Assembly: GCF_031450785.1 (NCBI RefSeq)
Contig: NZ_JARTWB010000001.1
Coordinates: 558,001 to 622,000, forward strand
Origin: Caballeronia sp. LZ062
GTDB taxonomy: Bacteria > Pseudomonadota > Gammaproteobacteria > Burkholderiales > Burkholderiaceae
Reading direction: 5' to 3'
DNA: 64,000 bases
Shown: in pieces, positions 7,703 through 17,742 of the stretch
How the letters are laid out: each line of letters opens with the position of its first letter
How positions within the stretch are numbered: position 1 is the stretch's first letter
Made by a program: the position numbers and the translations under genes
Notes under the pieces: model-generated
The model's input: the letters and a program-made list of their open reading frames with translations, nothing else
Database searches by the model: none
What the model was told of the DNA's origin: nothing

Positions 7703-10055
7703 AGTGCGCCACTTGCCACCGCAAAATCGGATGCGTGTCGTTCGGCAGGATCACCCACGTTCCGCCAGCGCCGAAATCCCATGTCGGGCCGAAGCTCGCC
7801 GGATTCTTCATTTGCGCTGTCGTCAAGCCGTTGGCAACACCGACCGGCGTCGCGGAACCGATCTCGGACGTTTGTCGCGTCGACTGTACATCCCAGAAGA
7901 CGTCGCTCGCGATCTTGCTCGTGTTGCTGTTGAACACGGCGATGCCGGCGCGATAAAGCGGCTGGAAAAAAGTATCCACGGGACCGCTTGCAAACGATTG
8001 TTCGATGGACCCGGAGTTGTATCCGACGAGTCCGCCCGCGCCGCCCCCGCCGCCGACGAATCCGGTCGCCGCGTACGACTGCTTGATCGATCCCGAGTTG
8101 TCTCCGACGAGCCCGCCGCCTACCGCCCGCGAACCTCCACCCGCACCGCCGGTTGCGTACGACTGAAGGATCGTTCCGCTATTGACCCCGACAAGGCCAC
8201 CGGCATCGGATTCCGTTGCCGCCGACACCGCGCTGCCTCCCCGGTACACCACGCCCGAGTTGTTTCCGATCAGGCCGCCAACCGGCATGCCTGCTACGGA
8301 CAAGTCCATCACTCTGCCATCGGCGACGACGTTCGAGACGAGTCCGGACGACTGCCCTGCGAGCGCGCCAGCGGTGTCGTAATACACCGTCACGTTCTCA
8401 TTCGTGAGCTTCAGATTACGCACCACGCCCGCGTTGCCGATGGTAGTGAAAAGACCCGTCGCCTTGCCGGCGAAGTCTTCCGTGAGTACCGACACGTTCT
8501 CGATCCCATGTCCGAGGCCGTCCAGTTGGCCGGTAAAGCCGCTCGCGGTACCCGCGCCGATCGGCTGCATATAGCCGCCGGGCGTATTCGCGTCGATGTC
8601 TCGGCCAAGCGCGTACGAGCCATTGAGATCCTTCGACATGTTCTCCAGGTCGGTGAGTGAATTGACCAGCACGTAGCTCGAAATCTGGCTCTTCACGCCG
8701 CTGTAAAGCGGGGCCGCCCACGCCGGATTGGTGAATGTCTGGCCCGGCACGTACTGCCCATTGTTGTCGCGATAGATGGCGACGAGTCCTGTACTCTTCG
8801 ACCAGTCGATCACGCCGGAGTTGGTGACACTGCCGCCGTTGTTCTGCCCGGCCGAGTCGGCACGCAAGGTCAGGTTCGCGTTGCCGGTATTGGCGAACGT
8901 AGCCCCTTTGCCGACCGTGATGGAATGCATGGCGCTTAGCGTGAGCGAAGCGTCGCCGGTCCATTGCAGTGAGCGTTGCATCACGATGTCGCCCTGCGAA
9001 GCATTGAGCGTCACCGACGTGCCCTGATTCAATGTCCGAACGAACGCGTCGGTCGTCAGCCGGCCGACATCGAACACGGGTGCGGTGAGGTTCCAGTTGG
9101 CCGCGTGCACGTCCGCGTGACTGACGCGCAGTGCCGCGCCTGTCGTATCCACCGTTGCGCCGGTGCCGTCGACATTCGTCGCGTCGATGCGCCCGTGGAC
9201 ATGCGCCGTGCCGTTGTTCGCGACGAGCCACACATGACCGTCGCGCGTGGCGACGCCGGTCGCGCGCAGTGCCGTCGTATGGCCCGCGAGCGCATAGACG
9301 TTGCCATCGGCGGCCTGCAGGGCGATCTGCGCCGCCGCGATGGTTCCCTTGTCCACGACATCGCCGCGGCTGCCCGTCGACTGCACGAATGTCTGCGGCA
9401 TGCCGGTGGAATCGTGCATGAGCACTTGATCGCCGGCCGTGAGTTCCGCCGAGCCGGAAGGCGCGCTTATCGTGCCACCGTTCGCGACGAGCTTGCGCGC
9501 GATCAGGAACACGTCGCCGCCCGTCGAACTGATCTTGCCCAGGTTCACGACCACGCCCGCGCCGCCGCCGCTGAACGTCAGCGGGCCGCCTGCCATGAAC
9601 GCGCTGTTGCCCACATCGAGCGCGGAGGCGACGAAGCGTCCGCCCGTCGTGACGACCCCGCCCGGGCCGATCACCACGCCCTGCGGGTTGATCAGATAGA
9701 AGCTGCCGGTCGCACTCAGCGATCCGCTGAGCACGGACTGCTGCGCCCCCGTCACGCGACTCAGCGTTGCGCCCGTCCCGTTCTGAACGACGACCGAATT
9801 GTTCCTGCCGATAGAGAAATCGCACCAGTCGATGACGCCCCGCGATGTCGTCTGCGTGACCGTCATGCGCGAGCCTGCGGAAGATATCGCTCCTGCCCCG
9901 GCGACGAACTGCCCGCCGCTCGGCAACGGCCCCGCCGCCCAGACGCGGGTGGCAAGCACGAGGCCTGTTCCGAGCACGAAGATCGTGGCCCGGCCAAGCG
10001 CCGTTGCCTGAGCCGATCTTGTCCGGCTCTGCGTTAATGAGGGATCGGTGCGCAT
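7701..10055 (-). CDS. Filamentous-haemagglutinin-type TpsA exoprotein with GLUG repeats
   Basis: This is a 784-residue secreted protein. An extended signal peptide of the two-partner-secretion type (about residues 1-40, hydrophobic core ATIFVLGTGLVLATRVWA) is followed by the TPS secretion domain. That domain has the hallmark LINPQGVVIGPGGVVTTGGR, the equivalent of the NPNG motif, near residues 120-140. The middle is beta-helix-like. The C-terminal third carries four GLUG motifs of the form GGLxGxNSG. Tps proteins are exported by an outer-membrane TpsB partner, and no TpsB gene is adjacent. I chose the ATG at 10055 (MRTDPSLTQ) because GGAGACTCGAC precedes it; an in-frame ATG at 10109 has no such site. 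Adhesion or biofilm is the usual role, inferred here. Confidence 0.85.
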   Translation of the reverse strand: MRTDPSLTQSRTRSAQATALGRATIFVLGTGLVLATRVWAAGPLPSGGQFVAGAGAISSAGSRMTVTQTTSRGVIDWCDFSIGRNNSVVVQNGTGATLSRVTGAQQSVLSGSLSATGSFYLINPQGVVIGPGGVVTTGGRFVASALDVGNSAFMAGGPLTFSGGGAGVVVNLGKISSTGGDVFLIARKLVANGGTISAPSGSAELTAGDQVLMHDSTGMPQTFVQSTGSRGDVVDKGTIAAAQIALQAADGNVYALAGHTTALRATGVATRDGHVWLVANNGTAHVHGRIDATNVDGTGATVDTTGAALRVSHADVHAANWNLTAPVFDVGRLTTDAFVRTLNQGTSVTLNASQGDIVMQRSLQWTGDASLTLSAMHSITVGKGATFANTGNANLTLRADSAGQNNGGSVTNSGVIDWSKSTGLVAIYRDNNGQYVPGQTFTNPAWAAPLYSGVKSQISSYVLVNSLTDLENMSKDLNGSYALGRDIDANTPGGYMQPIGAGTASGFTGQLDGLGHGIENVSVLTEDFAGKATGLFTTIGNAGVVRNLKLTNENVTVYYDTAGALAGQSSGLVSNVVADGRVMDLSVAGMPVGGLIGNNSGVVYRGGSAVSAATESDAGGLVGVNSGTILQSYATGGAGGGSRAVGGGLVGDNSGSIKQSYAATGFVGGGGGAGGLVGYNSGSIEQSFASGPVDTFFQPLYRAGIAVFNSNTSKIASDVFWDVQSTRQTSEIGSATPVGVANGLTTAQMKNPASFGPTWDFGAGGTWVILPNDTHPILRWQVAH

Positions 10056-10174
10056 GTCGAGTCTCCGCTTACTTACGTCGAAGCTATGTCGAAGGTCAGC
10101 GTCGTCCACTCATCATGCGCTCTTCTTATGCGCAAGCAAAGCAGTACGTAACATTGCGAGTGAGACGCTAGTAA

Positions 10175-11458
<1,284 letters not shown>

Positions 11459-11466
11459 CGCAGCGC

Positions 11467-11498
11467 GCAACGTGCCGGCGCGCGCACCGGCACGTTGC
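11467..11498. terminator. Strong bidirectional terminator hairpin
   Basis: GCAACGTGCCGG at 11467-11478 and CCGGCACGTTGC at 11487-11498 form a perfect 12-bp stem with an 8-base loop. It sits between the convergent ends of hmp and gudD, so it probably ends both transcripts. No long T run follows. Confidence 0.75.
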
Positions 11499-11507
11499 TC
11501 AACCGCT

Positions 11508-12857
11508 TCAACGCACGAGACAGGGCCGCTTGTTGTCGAACTTCCAGTTCGGAATCAGATACTGCATGGCGATGCCGTCATCCCTCGCGCCGAGGCCGTG
11601 CTCCAGATAGAGCGCGTGCGCCTTCTCGATCTCGTCCATATCCAGTTCGACGCCCAGACCCGGCGCGGCCGGCACCTTCACCTTCCCGCCCACGATCTTC
11701 AGCGGATCGCGCGTGAGACGCTGGCCGTCCTGCCAGATCCAGTGCGTGTCGATAGCCGTGATCTTGCCCGGCGCGGCGGCGGCCACATGCGTGAACATCG
11801 CGAGCGACACGTCGAAGTGATTGTTCGAATGCGAGCCCCATGTGAGGCCCCAGTCGTTGCACATTTGCGCGACGCGCACGGAGCCTTGCATCGTCCAGAA
11901 ATGCGGGTCGGCCAAAGGAATATCCACTGATTGCAGCTGAATGGCGTGGCCCATCTGACGCCAGTCGGTCGCGATCATGTTGGTCGCGGTCGGCAGGCCC
12001 GTGGCGCGGCGGAACTCGGCCATCACTTCGCGCCCCGAATAGCCGCTTTCCGCGCCGCACGGGTCTTCCGCATAGGCGAGCACGTCGTGCTTGTCGCGGC
12101 AGAGACGAACGGCTTCGGCTAGCGACCACGCGCCGTTCGGATCGAGCGTCACGCGTGCATCCGGGAACCGTTCCGCGAGCGCGGTCACGGCCTCGATTTC
12201 CGCATCGCCCGAGAGCACGCCGCCCTTAAGCTTGAAGTCGTTGAAGCCGTAACGCGCCTGCGCCGCTTCCGCGAGACGCACCACCGCTTCAGGCGTCAGC
12301 GCGACTTCGGTGCGCAGGCGCTCCCAGTCGTCTTGACCGCTCTCGCCGGACGCGTAAGGCAGGTCCGTCTTGTTGCGGTCGCCGACATAGAACAGATAGC
12401 CGAGCATCTCCACTTCGTCGCGCTGCTGGCCTTCGCCGAGCAGCGCCGCGACCGGCACGCCCAAGTGCTGGCCGAGCAAGTCGAGCAACGCCGCTTCGAG
12501 CGCGGTGACGGCGTGAATGGTCGTGCGCAGATCGAAGGTTTGCAGGCCGCGACCGCCCGCGTCGCGATCGGCGAATTGCGTGCGCACGCGGTTCAGCACG
12601 GCCTGCATGTTGCCGATGGATGCGCCGACGACGATGGAACGCGCGTCGTCGATAGTCTTGCGGATGTTCTCGCCGCCCGGCACTTCGCCGACGCCCGTAT
12701 GGCCCGCGCTGTCCTTGAGGATCACGATATTGCGCGTGAAGAACGGCGCATGCGCGCCCGACAGATTCAGCAGCATGCTGTCGCGGCCCGCGACAGGGAT
12801 CACGCGCAATTCGGTAACGGTAGGCGTCGCGTTGGCGGCGGTCGAGGTCATGGACAT
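11508..12857 (-). CDS. gudD: D-glucarate dehydratase
   Basis: This 449-residue enolase-superfamily enzyme dehydrates D-glucarate (and often L-idarate) to 5-keto-4-deoxyglucarate. The N-terminus [20 protein letters not shown] is characteristic of the family. Catalytic elements are present: FKLKGG (base Lys), TLDPNGAW and YAEDPCG (metal ligands) and SHSNNHFD (base His). Length matches the E. coli enzyme. The open frame continues upstream, but that part is a shadow of the permease gene. The start is one of three close ATGs (12872, 12857, 12851); 12857 fits the family start best, and no ribosome site is decisive. It follows gudP by about 90 bp and is probably in the same operon. Confidence 0.93.
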   Translation of the reverse strand: MSMTSTAANATPTVTELRVIPVAGRDSMLLNLSGAHAPFFTRNIVILKDSAGHTGVGEVPGGENIRKTIDDARSIVVGASIGNMQAVLNRVRTQFADRDAGGRGLQTFDLRTTIHAVTALEAALLDLLGQHLGVPVAALLGEGQQRDEVEMLGYLFYVGDRNKTDLPYASGESGQDDWERLRTEVALTPEAVVRLAEAAQARYGFNDFKLKGGVLSGDAEIEAVTALAERFPDARVTLDPNGAWSLAEAVRLCRDKHDVLAYAEDPCGAESGYSGREVMAEFRRATGLPTATNMIATDWRQMGHAIQLQSVDIPLADPHFWTMQGSVRVAQMCNDWGLTWGSHSNNHFDVSLAMFTHVAAAAPGKITAIDTHWIWQDGQRLTRDPLKIVGGKVKVPAAPGLGVELDMDEIEKAHALYLEHGLGARDDGIAMQYLIPNWKFDNKRPCLVR

Positions 12858-12949
12858 GAGCGAAATTACCATCGGTTGATTTGAACAATGTGCGCCATCA
12901 GGCGGCGCTTTCTGCTTGCATAGTCGCGGCGTGCAACGTTCGCCGCGAA

Positions 12950-14377
12950 TCATTCGGCCAGTTCGAATCGTTCGATTTTGCCGACGACGAACACGTAACA
13001 GACGATCGCAATCAACGCGTTTGCGCTGACGAAGACGAGCGCCGCCGCGAACGAGCCCGTTCCTTGCACGAGATAGCCGATGACGATGGGCGTCGTGATG
13101 CCCGCCGTGTTGCCGAACGTGTTGAAGAGCGCCGCGCACAGGCCGCTTGCCTGTTTTGGCGCGGTATCGGACACGACCGCCCAGCCGAGCGCGCCGATGC
13201 CCTTGCCGAAAAACGCCGCCGCCATGATGCCGATCACGAGCCACTGATTATCGACGTAATTGCACGCGATCATGCACGTGGAGAGCAGCAAGCCGACGAC
13301 GATCGGTACCTTGCGCGCCGTGCTCGTCGAAAAGCCGTGCTTCATCAGACGGTCCGACACCACGCCGCCGAGCAGGCCGCCGAGAAAGCCGGCGATGGCC
13401 GGAATCGATGCCACGACGCCCGCCTTCAGAATCGACATATGCCGTTCCTGCACGAGGTAGATCGGAAACCAGGTGAGGAAGAAATACGTGAGCGTCGTGA
13501 TGCAGTACTGCGCGATGAAAACGCCGAGCATCATGCGGCTTTTCAGCAACTGCGCGAGCGCATGACGACCGTGGGTGCCGGCGTTCTTCGTATGCGTCTG
13601 CAGAGCGCGCCGTTCCTTGGCAACCTGCCGGTCTTCGAGATCGACCATCGCGCCGTTGTCGGCGATATAGCGCAGTTCCGCTTCGTTGGCGAGCGGATGC
13701 TGACGCGGCGCATAGACGGTCTTCAGCCAAAGAGCCGCGACGAGAATGCCGAGCGCGCCCATCGCGTAGAACACATGCGGCCAGCCGTAGGTGTGCGTGA
13801 TCCAGCCCATGATCGGCGAGAAGAGCACCGTGGCGAAGTACTGAGCCGAATTGAAAATCGCGGATGCCGTGCCTCGCTCGGCGGTCGGAAACCACGTCGC
13901 CGTCAGGCGCGCGTTGCCCGGAAACGCGGGCGCTTCTGCCGCGCCGACCAGAAAGCGCATGAGAAAGAGCGTCGCGAATGCAACGCCCACCGGCAGCGCT
14001 GCAACGAGACCCTGCACCGCCGTGAGCAAGGACCAGAAGAAGATGCTGAACGCGTAGACGCGCTTGGACCCGAAGCGGTCGAGCAGCCAGCCGCTCGGAA
14101 TCTGCGCGATGACATACGCCCAGGCGAACGACGAAAAGATATAGCCCATCTCGACCGGCGAAATGTGAAGCGCCTTCTGAATGGACGAACCGGTAATGGA
14201 AATGGTCGCGCGGTCCGCGTAGTTGATGGTGGTGACGAGGAACAGCATGAAGACGATCAGAAAGCGCGCCCTGCTGCGACCCGCGTAGCTTGCAGCGCGA
14301 CCGTCCGCAGTCGCCGACGTATCGACGAGCCGCTCTGCGGCGATCGGGTTGGCTGCGCGTTGTACGCCTTTCTCCAT
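12950..14377 (-). CDS. gudP: D-glucarate/galactarate MFS permease
   Basis: This 475-residue transporter belongs to the anion:cation symporter branch of the MFS. The hallmarks are [12 protein letters not shown] in helix 1, [16 protein letters not shown] between helices 2 and 3, [22 protein letters not shown] in helix 4, and a final ELAE tail. Paired with gudD, it should import glucarate or galactarate with protons. The second of two adjacent ATGs (14377) is preferred because GGGAG lies 6 bases before it. Transcription should start in the region shared with the divergent LacI-type gene, where an operator-like palindrome lies at 14423-14438. Confidence 0.9.
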   Translation of the reverse strand: MEKGVQRAANPIAAERLVDTSATADGRAASYAGRSRARFLIVFMLFLVTTINYADRATISITGSSIQKALHISPVEMGYIFSSFAWAYVIAQIPSGWLLDRFGSKRVYAFSIFFWSLLTAVQGLVAALPVGVAFATLFLMRFLVGAAEAPAFPGNARLTATWFPTAERGTASAIFNSAQYFATVLFSPIMGWITHTYGWPHVFYAMGALGILVAALWLKTVYAPRQHPLANEAELRYIADNGAMVDLEDRQVAKERRALQTHTKNAGTHGRHALAQLLKSRMMLGVFIAQYCITTLTYFFLTWFPIYLVQERHMSILKAGVVASIPAIAGFLGGLLGGVVSDRLMKHGFSTSTARKVPIVVGLLLSTCMIACNYVDNQWLVIGIMAAAFFGKGIGALGWAVVSDTAPKQASGLCAALFNTFGNTAGITTPIVIGYLVQGTGSFAAALVFVSANALIAIVCYVFVVGKIERFELAE

Positions 14378-14422
14378 CATCGTCTCCCACAAGTTGTGCG
14401 ATGTCTCATGGGAAAGAAGCAT

Positions 14423-14438
14423 ATGTTAGCGCAAACAT
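14423..14438. promoter_or_regulatory. LacI-family operator before gudP
   Basis: ATGTTAGCGCAAACAT is a near-perfect palindrome, with 14 of 16 bases symmetric. Its centre closely matches the TGTTAGCGCTAACA type bound by LacI/GntR-group repressors. It lies 46 bp before the gudP start and about 110 bp before the divergent regulator gene. Confidence 0.7.
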
Positions 14439-14509
14439 GGCGTGTATCCGGGTTTTCCCGTTGCATAGTGATACGACGTCTTACTTAATCCGCGTTGGGC
14501 ACTTCGGAA

Positions 14510-14521
14510 TGTATCGATACA
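14510..14521. promoter_or_regulatory. Perfect 12-bp palindrome before the LacI-type gene
   Basis: TGTATCGATACA is fully self-complementary and lies 25 bp before the regulator's start codon. It differs in sequence from the operator at 14423, so it may be a second, weaker or separate binding site, possibly autoregulatory. Confidence 0.45.
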
Positions 14522-14546
14522 ATCGAGCGTAGTTCAGGGAGCGGGA

Positions 14547-15584
14547 ATGGAAGAAACCTTTGCGCAGGCAGGCAGCCGGCCATCTCAGGCAAATGACAGC
14601 GTGACGCTGGAAGATGTCGCGCGTCTTGCAGGCGTCACCGCGATGACCGTATCGCGCACGCTCAAACGCCCGGAGCTCGTGCGCGAGGAAACGCGCCAGC
14701 GCGTGATGGACGCCGTGCGCGCCACGGGCTACGTGCCCAATCTGCTGGCGGGCGCGCTCGCAACGAACAAAAGCCATCTGATCGCGTTGCTGCTGCCGAC
14801 CATCGCGACGTCCATCTTCACGGACATGGTGCAGAGCCTGATGACCACGCTCGCGCCGGCCGGATATCAGACCTTGCTCGGCCTGACCGACTACTTGCCC
14901 GAGCGCGAAGAACAACTCGTCGGCACATTGCTCGGCCGACGTCCCGACGCCATCGTGCTGACGGGCACTGAGCATTCGCCGCTCACGCGCGAGCGACTAC
15001 GCAGGACGAAGGTTCCGATCATCGAGATATGGGATCTCACCGACGACCCCATCGACATGCTGATCGGCTTTTCGCACGAGGCGGTCGGCATGGCGGTCGC
15101 GCGCCATTTGCTGTCGAAGGGCTATCGGCGCTTCGCGGTGTTGTCGGCCGACGATCCACGCGGCGTGCGGCGAAGCACGAGCCTGATCGACGAATTGAAG
15201 CGCCACGGCGCAGGCGAAGTCCCGATGGTGATCCTGCCCGCGCCCGCCACGTTGCAGACCGGCCGCGAAGGTCTCGTCCGCCTGCTCGACAGAGGCTTGC
15301 CCGATGTCATCGTGTGCAGCACGGATACGCTCGCACAGGGAATCCTCGCGGAGGCGGCGAAGCGCGGCATCGACATTCCTCGCGACGTGGCCGTCATGGG
15401 CTTCGGCGATCTGAGCACGGCGGCGCACGTGCATCCTTCGCTGTCGACGGTGCGGATCGACGGCGCATCGATCGGCAGACTTGCCGCCGAGGCGCTCGTG
15501 AACCGGCTCGATGCGAAGCAGCCCGCCGAGCCGGCACTCAGAGTGGACACCGGGTTCACGATCATCGACCGTGAGAGTGCGTGA
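14547..15584 (+). CDS. LacI-family transcriptional regulator (likely of glucarate genes)
   Basis: This 345-residue repressor has an N-terminal LacI helix-turn-helix (residues 18-65: VTLEDVARLAGVTAMTVSRTL, hinge region YVPNLLAGALATNKS). A periplasmic-binding-protein-like effector domain follows (VPIIEIWDLTDDPIDMLIGFSH, DVAVMGFGDLS). The start has AGGGAGCGGGA upstream. It diverges from gudP and shares the operator-bearing region with it, so control of gudPD by a sugar acid is the natural reading. It also points toward the ytf-type operon, which is transcribed convergently, but does not share a promoter with it. Confidence 0.88.
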   Translation: MEETFAQAGSRPSQANDSVTLEDVARLAGVTAMTVSRTLKRPELVREETRQRVMDAVRATGYVPNLLAGALATNKSHLIALLLPTIATSIFTDMVQSLMTTLAPAGYQTLLGLTDYLPEREEQLVGTLLGRRPDAIVLTGTEHSPLTRERLRRTKVPIIEIWDLTDDPIDMLIGFSHEAVGMAVARHLLSKGYRRFAVLSADDPRGVRRSTSLIDELKRHGAGEVPMVILPAPATLQTGREGLVRLLDRGLPDVIVCSTDTLAQGILAEAAKRGIDIPRDVAVMGFGDLSTAAHVHPSLSTVRIDGASIGRLAAEALVNRLDAKQPAEPALRVDTGFTIIDRESA

Positions 15585-15588
15585 ATTA

Positions 15589-15610
15589 CGATGCGGCGGG
15601 CAGCGCATCG
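15589..15610. terminator. Weak hairpin between convergent genes
   Basis: CGATGCG and CGCATCG form a 7-bp stem with an 8-base loop just after the LacI-type stop codon and before the end of the opposite permease gene. There is no T-tract. It is a possible bidirectional terminator. Confidence 0.35.
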
Positions 15611-15622
15611 CACGCGTATGAC

Positions 15623-16708
15623 TTATCGCGGCACCATGCCGAGCGGCTTGGCTTCGCCGCTTGCATCGGGCGGCAACGGCTCGCGCGATTTCTTCGACTT
15701 CAGTCCTTCGCCCAGCGTCGTGCCGTTCGACTTGCGACGGGCCGCGTGCCGCTCGATCACGCGTTGCAGCAAACAAAACGCGCATAGCAAGGCGCCGATG
15801 ACAATGCGCGTCCACCACGAACTGAGTGTACCGTCGAAGGTGATCAGCGTCTGAATCGTGCCGAGAATGCCGACGCCGAACACCGAGCCGATCACATAGC
15901 CCACGCCGCCCGTGAGCAGCGTGCCGCCGATCACCGTCGCGGCGATGGCGTCCAGTTCCATGCCCTGCCCTTGCAGCCCGTATCCCGACAGCACGTACAG
16001 CGTGAAGACCACGCCGCCGAGCGCCGAACAGAACCCGCTGAACGCGTACACGCCGACCTTCGTCCGCGCGACCGGCAAGCCCATCAGCAAGGCAGAGCGT
16101 TCGTTGCCGCCGACCGCGTACACGTTGCGGCCGAAGCGCGTGAAGTGCGCGACGAAGATCGCCACGAGCAGCGTGACGACTGCGACGAGTGCGCCCGTCG
16201 TGACCGACGCCCCGCCGACATCGACATGAAAGCCGGACAGCGCGTGGAAAGTCGGATCGTTGATCGTGATGGATTGCGTCGTGATCAGAAAGCACGCGCC
16301 GCGGGCGAGGAACATGCCGGCCAACGTCACGATGAACGGCTGTAGCCGGAAGAAGTGAATAAGCGCGCCCATTGCCGCTCCGTAGAGCGCGCCCGCCGCG
16401 AGCACGAGCGGCACGATCACCCACACCGGCCAGTGCAGCTTCTCGGCGAACACGGCGCAGAGAATGGTCGTCAGCGCGACGACCGATCCGACCGACAGAT
16501 CGATGCCGCCCGACACGATCACGAACGTCATGCCGATGGCGACGATCAGCAGGAACGCGTTGTCGATCAGGAGGCCGAGCAACACTTGCAACGAGAAGAA
16601 GCCGGTGTACATCACGGAGCCGAAGCCGAAGAGCGCGGCGAACAACACGATAGTGATGACGATAGGCAGTACGCGCGGGTCCGTCACGCGGTCGAGCACG
16701 TTTCTCAT
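15623..16708 (-). CDS. yjfF: Sugar ABC transporter permease, YjfF-like
   Basis: This 361-residue RbsC/YjfF-type permease has about eight to ten hydrophobic helices. The family motif GMTFVIVSGGIDLSVGSVVAL (about residues 57-77) and the coupling region AVGGNERSALLMGLPV are present. It should pair with the YtfT-like permease to form the membrane channel. Its ATG overlaps the TGA of that gene by four bases (ATGA), a sign of translational coupling. The charged C-terminal tail (RRKSNGTTLGEGLKSKKSRE) is longer than usual. The frame remains open far upstream, but that is a shadow of the neighbouring permease. Confidence 0.88.
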   Translation of the reverse strand: MRNVLDRVTDPRVLPIVITIVLFAALFGFGSVMYTGFFSLQVLLGLLIDNAFLLIVAIGMTFVIVSGGIDLSVGSVVALTTILCAVFAEKLHWPVWVIVPLVLAAGALYGAAMGALIHFFRLQPFIVTLAGMFLARGACFLITTQSITINDPTFHALSGFHVDVGGASVTTGALVAVVTLLVAIFVAHFTRFGRNVYAVGGNERSALLMGLPVARTKVGVYAFSGFCSALGGVVFTLYVLSGYGLQGQGMELDAIAATVIGGTLLTGGVGYVIGSVFGVGILGTIQTLITFDGTLSSWWTRIVIGALLCAFCLLQRVIERHAARRKSNGTTLGEGLKSKKSREPLPPDASGEAKPLGMVPR

Positions 16709-17742
16709 TTCGATGACTCCGCGAGCGGCTGTTTCGGTGCGGCCGGAAAGACGCGCTTGAGTTGTCGCAAAAGCACCGTGCGCGCGGCCGCCGATTGAAT
16801 GACGCTCACGACCAGCACGACCGCCGCCTTCACGACGAGCGTCGCTTCCGGTGGCACGCCGATGGAATAGGTCGTGTACGTGAGCGTCTGAATGATGAGC
16901 GCGCCGAGCACGGTGCCGGCGAGGCTGAAGCGCCCGCCCAGCAACGATGTCCCGCCGAGCGTGACCGCGAGGATCGCATCCAGTTCGAGCAGCAGGCCTG
17001 CGTTGTTGCCGTCGGCGCTGCGCACGTTCGAACTGGCGAGCACGCCCGCCATGGCCGCCGTGAGCCCTGAGAACGCGTACACGCCGAACACGATCATGCT
17101 GGAGCGCAAGCCGGCGAGCCTCGTCGCGACCGGATTGACGCCTATCGCCCGGATGAACAGGCCGAGCGCCGTGCGGTTGACGAGCAGCGCTGTCAGCACG
17201 AGCGCGCCGCATGCGACCCACACGGAACACGGCACGCTCGCCAGATAGCCGCCACCGACGACGAGATAACCCTTCGCGCCGATGGGAATGATCTGGCCGC
17301 CCGTCAGCAACTGCGCGACACCGCGTCCCGCGACCATCAGAATGAGTGTCGCGATGATCGGCTGCATGCCGATGAACGCCACGAGCAAGCCGTTCCACAT
17401 GCCGCCGAGCACGCCGACGGCGAGCGCCGCCGCGATGGCGAGCGTCACCCGCGACGGATCGTCGGCAAGGATCGTGGCGGCGGTCGCGCCCGCGATGGCG
17501 ACAATGGCGCCCACCGAAATGTCGATGCCGCGCGTCGCGATCACGAGCGTCATGCCGAGCGACACGAGCACGAGCGGCGCCGCCCGGTTCAGAATGTCGA
17601 TGGGCGCGCCGAACAGATGACCGTCCAGCATTGTGATGGCGAGGAAGTTGGCGTTATGCGTGAGATCGAGCACGCAGAGCGCGACGAGCGTCAGGCACGG
17701 CCACACGAGCGGATGTTGAGACGCTGCCTTGAGCCAGTTCAT
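16705..17742 (-). CDS. ytfT: Sugar ABC transporter permease, YtfT-like
   Basis: This 345-residue inner-membrane permease of the ribose/galactofuranose importer class carries the motif GMTLVIATRGIDISVGAIVAIAG (about residues 61-83) and the coupling loop AIGVNPVATRLAGLRSS. It is one half of a heterodimeric channel with the YjfF-like protein. The start codon overlaps the stop of the ATPase gene (ATGA), and its own stop overlaps the next start in the same way, so three genes are translationally linked. Confidence 0.88.
   Translation of the reverse strand: MNWLKAASQHPLVWPCLTLVALCVLDLTHNANFLAITMLDGHLFGAPIDILNRAAPLVLVSLGMTLVIATRGIDISVGAIVAIAGATAATILADDPSRVTLAIAAALAVGVLGGMWNGLLVAFIGMQPIIATLILMVAGRGVAQLLTGGQIIPIGAKGYLVVGGGYLASVPCSVWVACGALVLTALLVNRTALGLFIRAIGVNPVATRLAGLRSSMIVFGVYAFSGLTAAMAGVLASSNVRSADGNNAGLLLELDAILAVTLGGTSLLGGRFSLAGTVLGALIIQTLTYTTYSIGVPPEATLVVKAAVVLVVSVIQSAAARTVLLRQLKRVFPAAPKQPLAESSK

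Noticed and set aside
12881..14488. 535-residue open frame on the plus strand opposite gudP
   Set aside because: Arg/His-rich, no family pattern, antisense to a clear permease.
15623..17398. Apparent 591-residue protein with a long extension before the YjfF-like permease
   Set aside because: The extension is Arg-rich and overlaps the YtfT-like gene. The ATGA junction and family start at 16708 explain the real gene. Unlike the fused permease at 26068-28167, only one permease unit is present in the frame.
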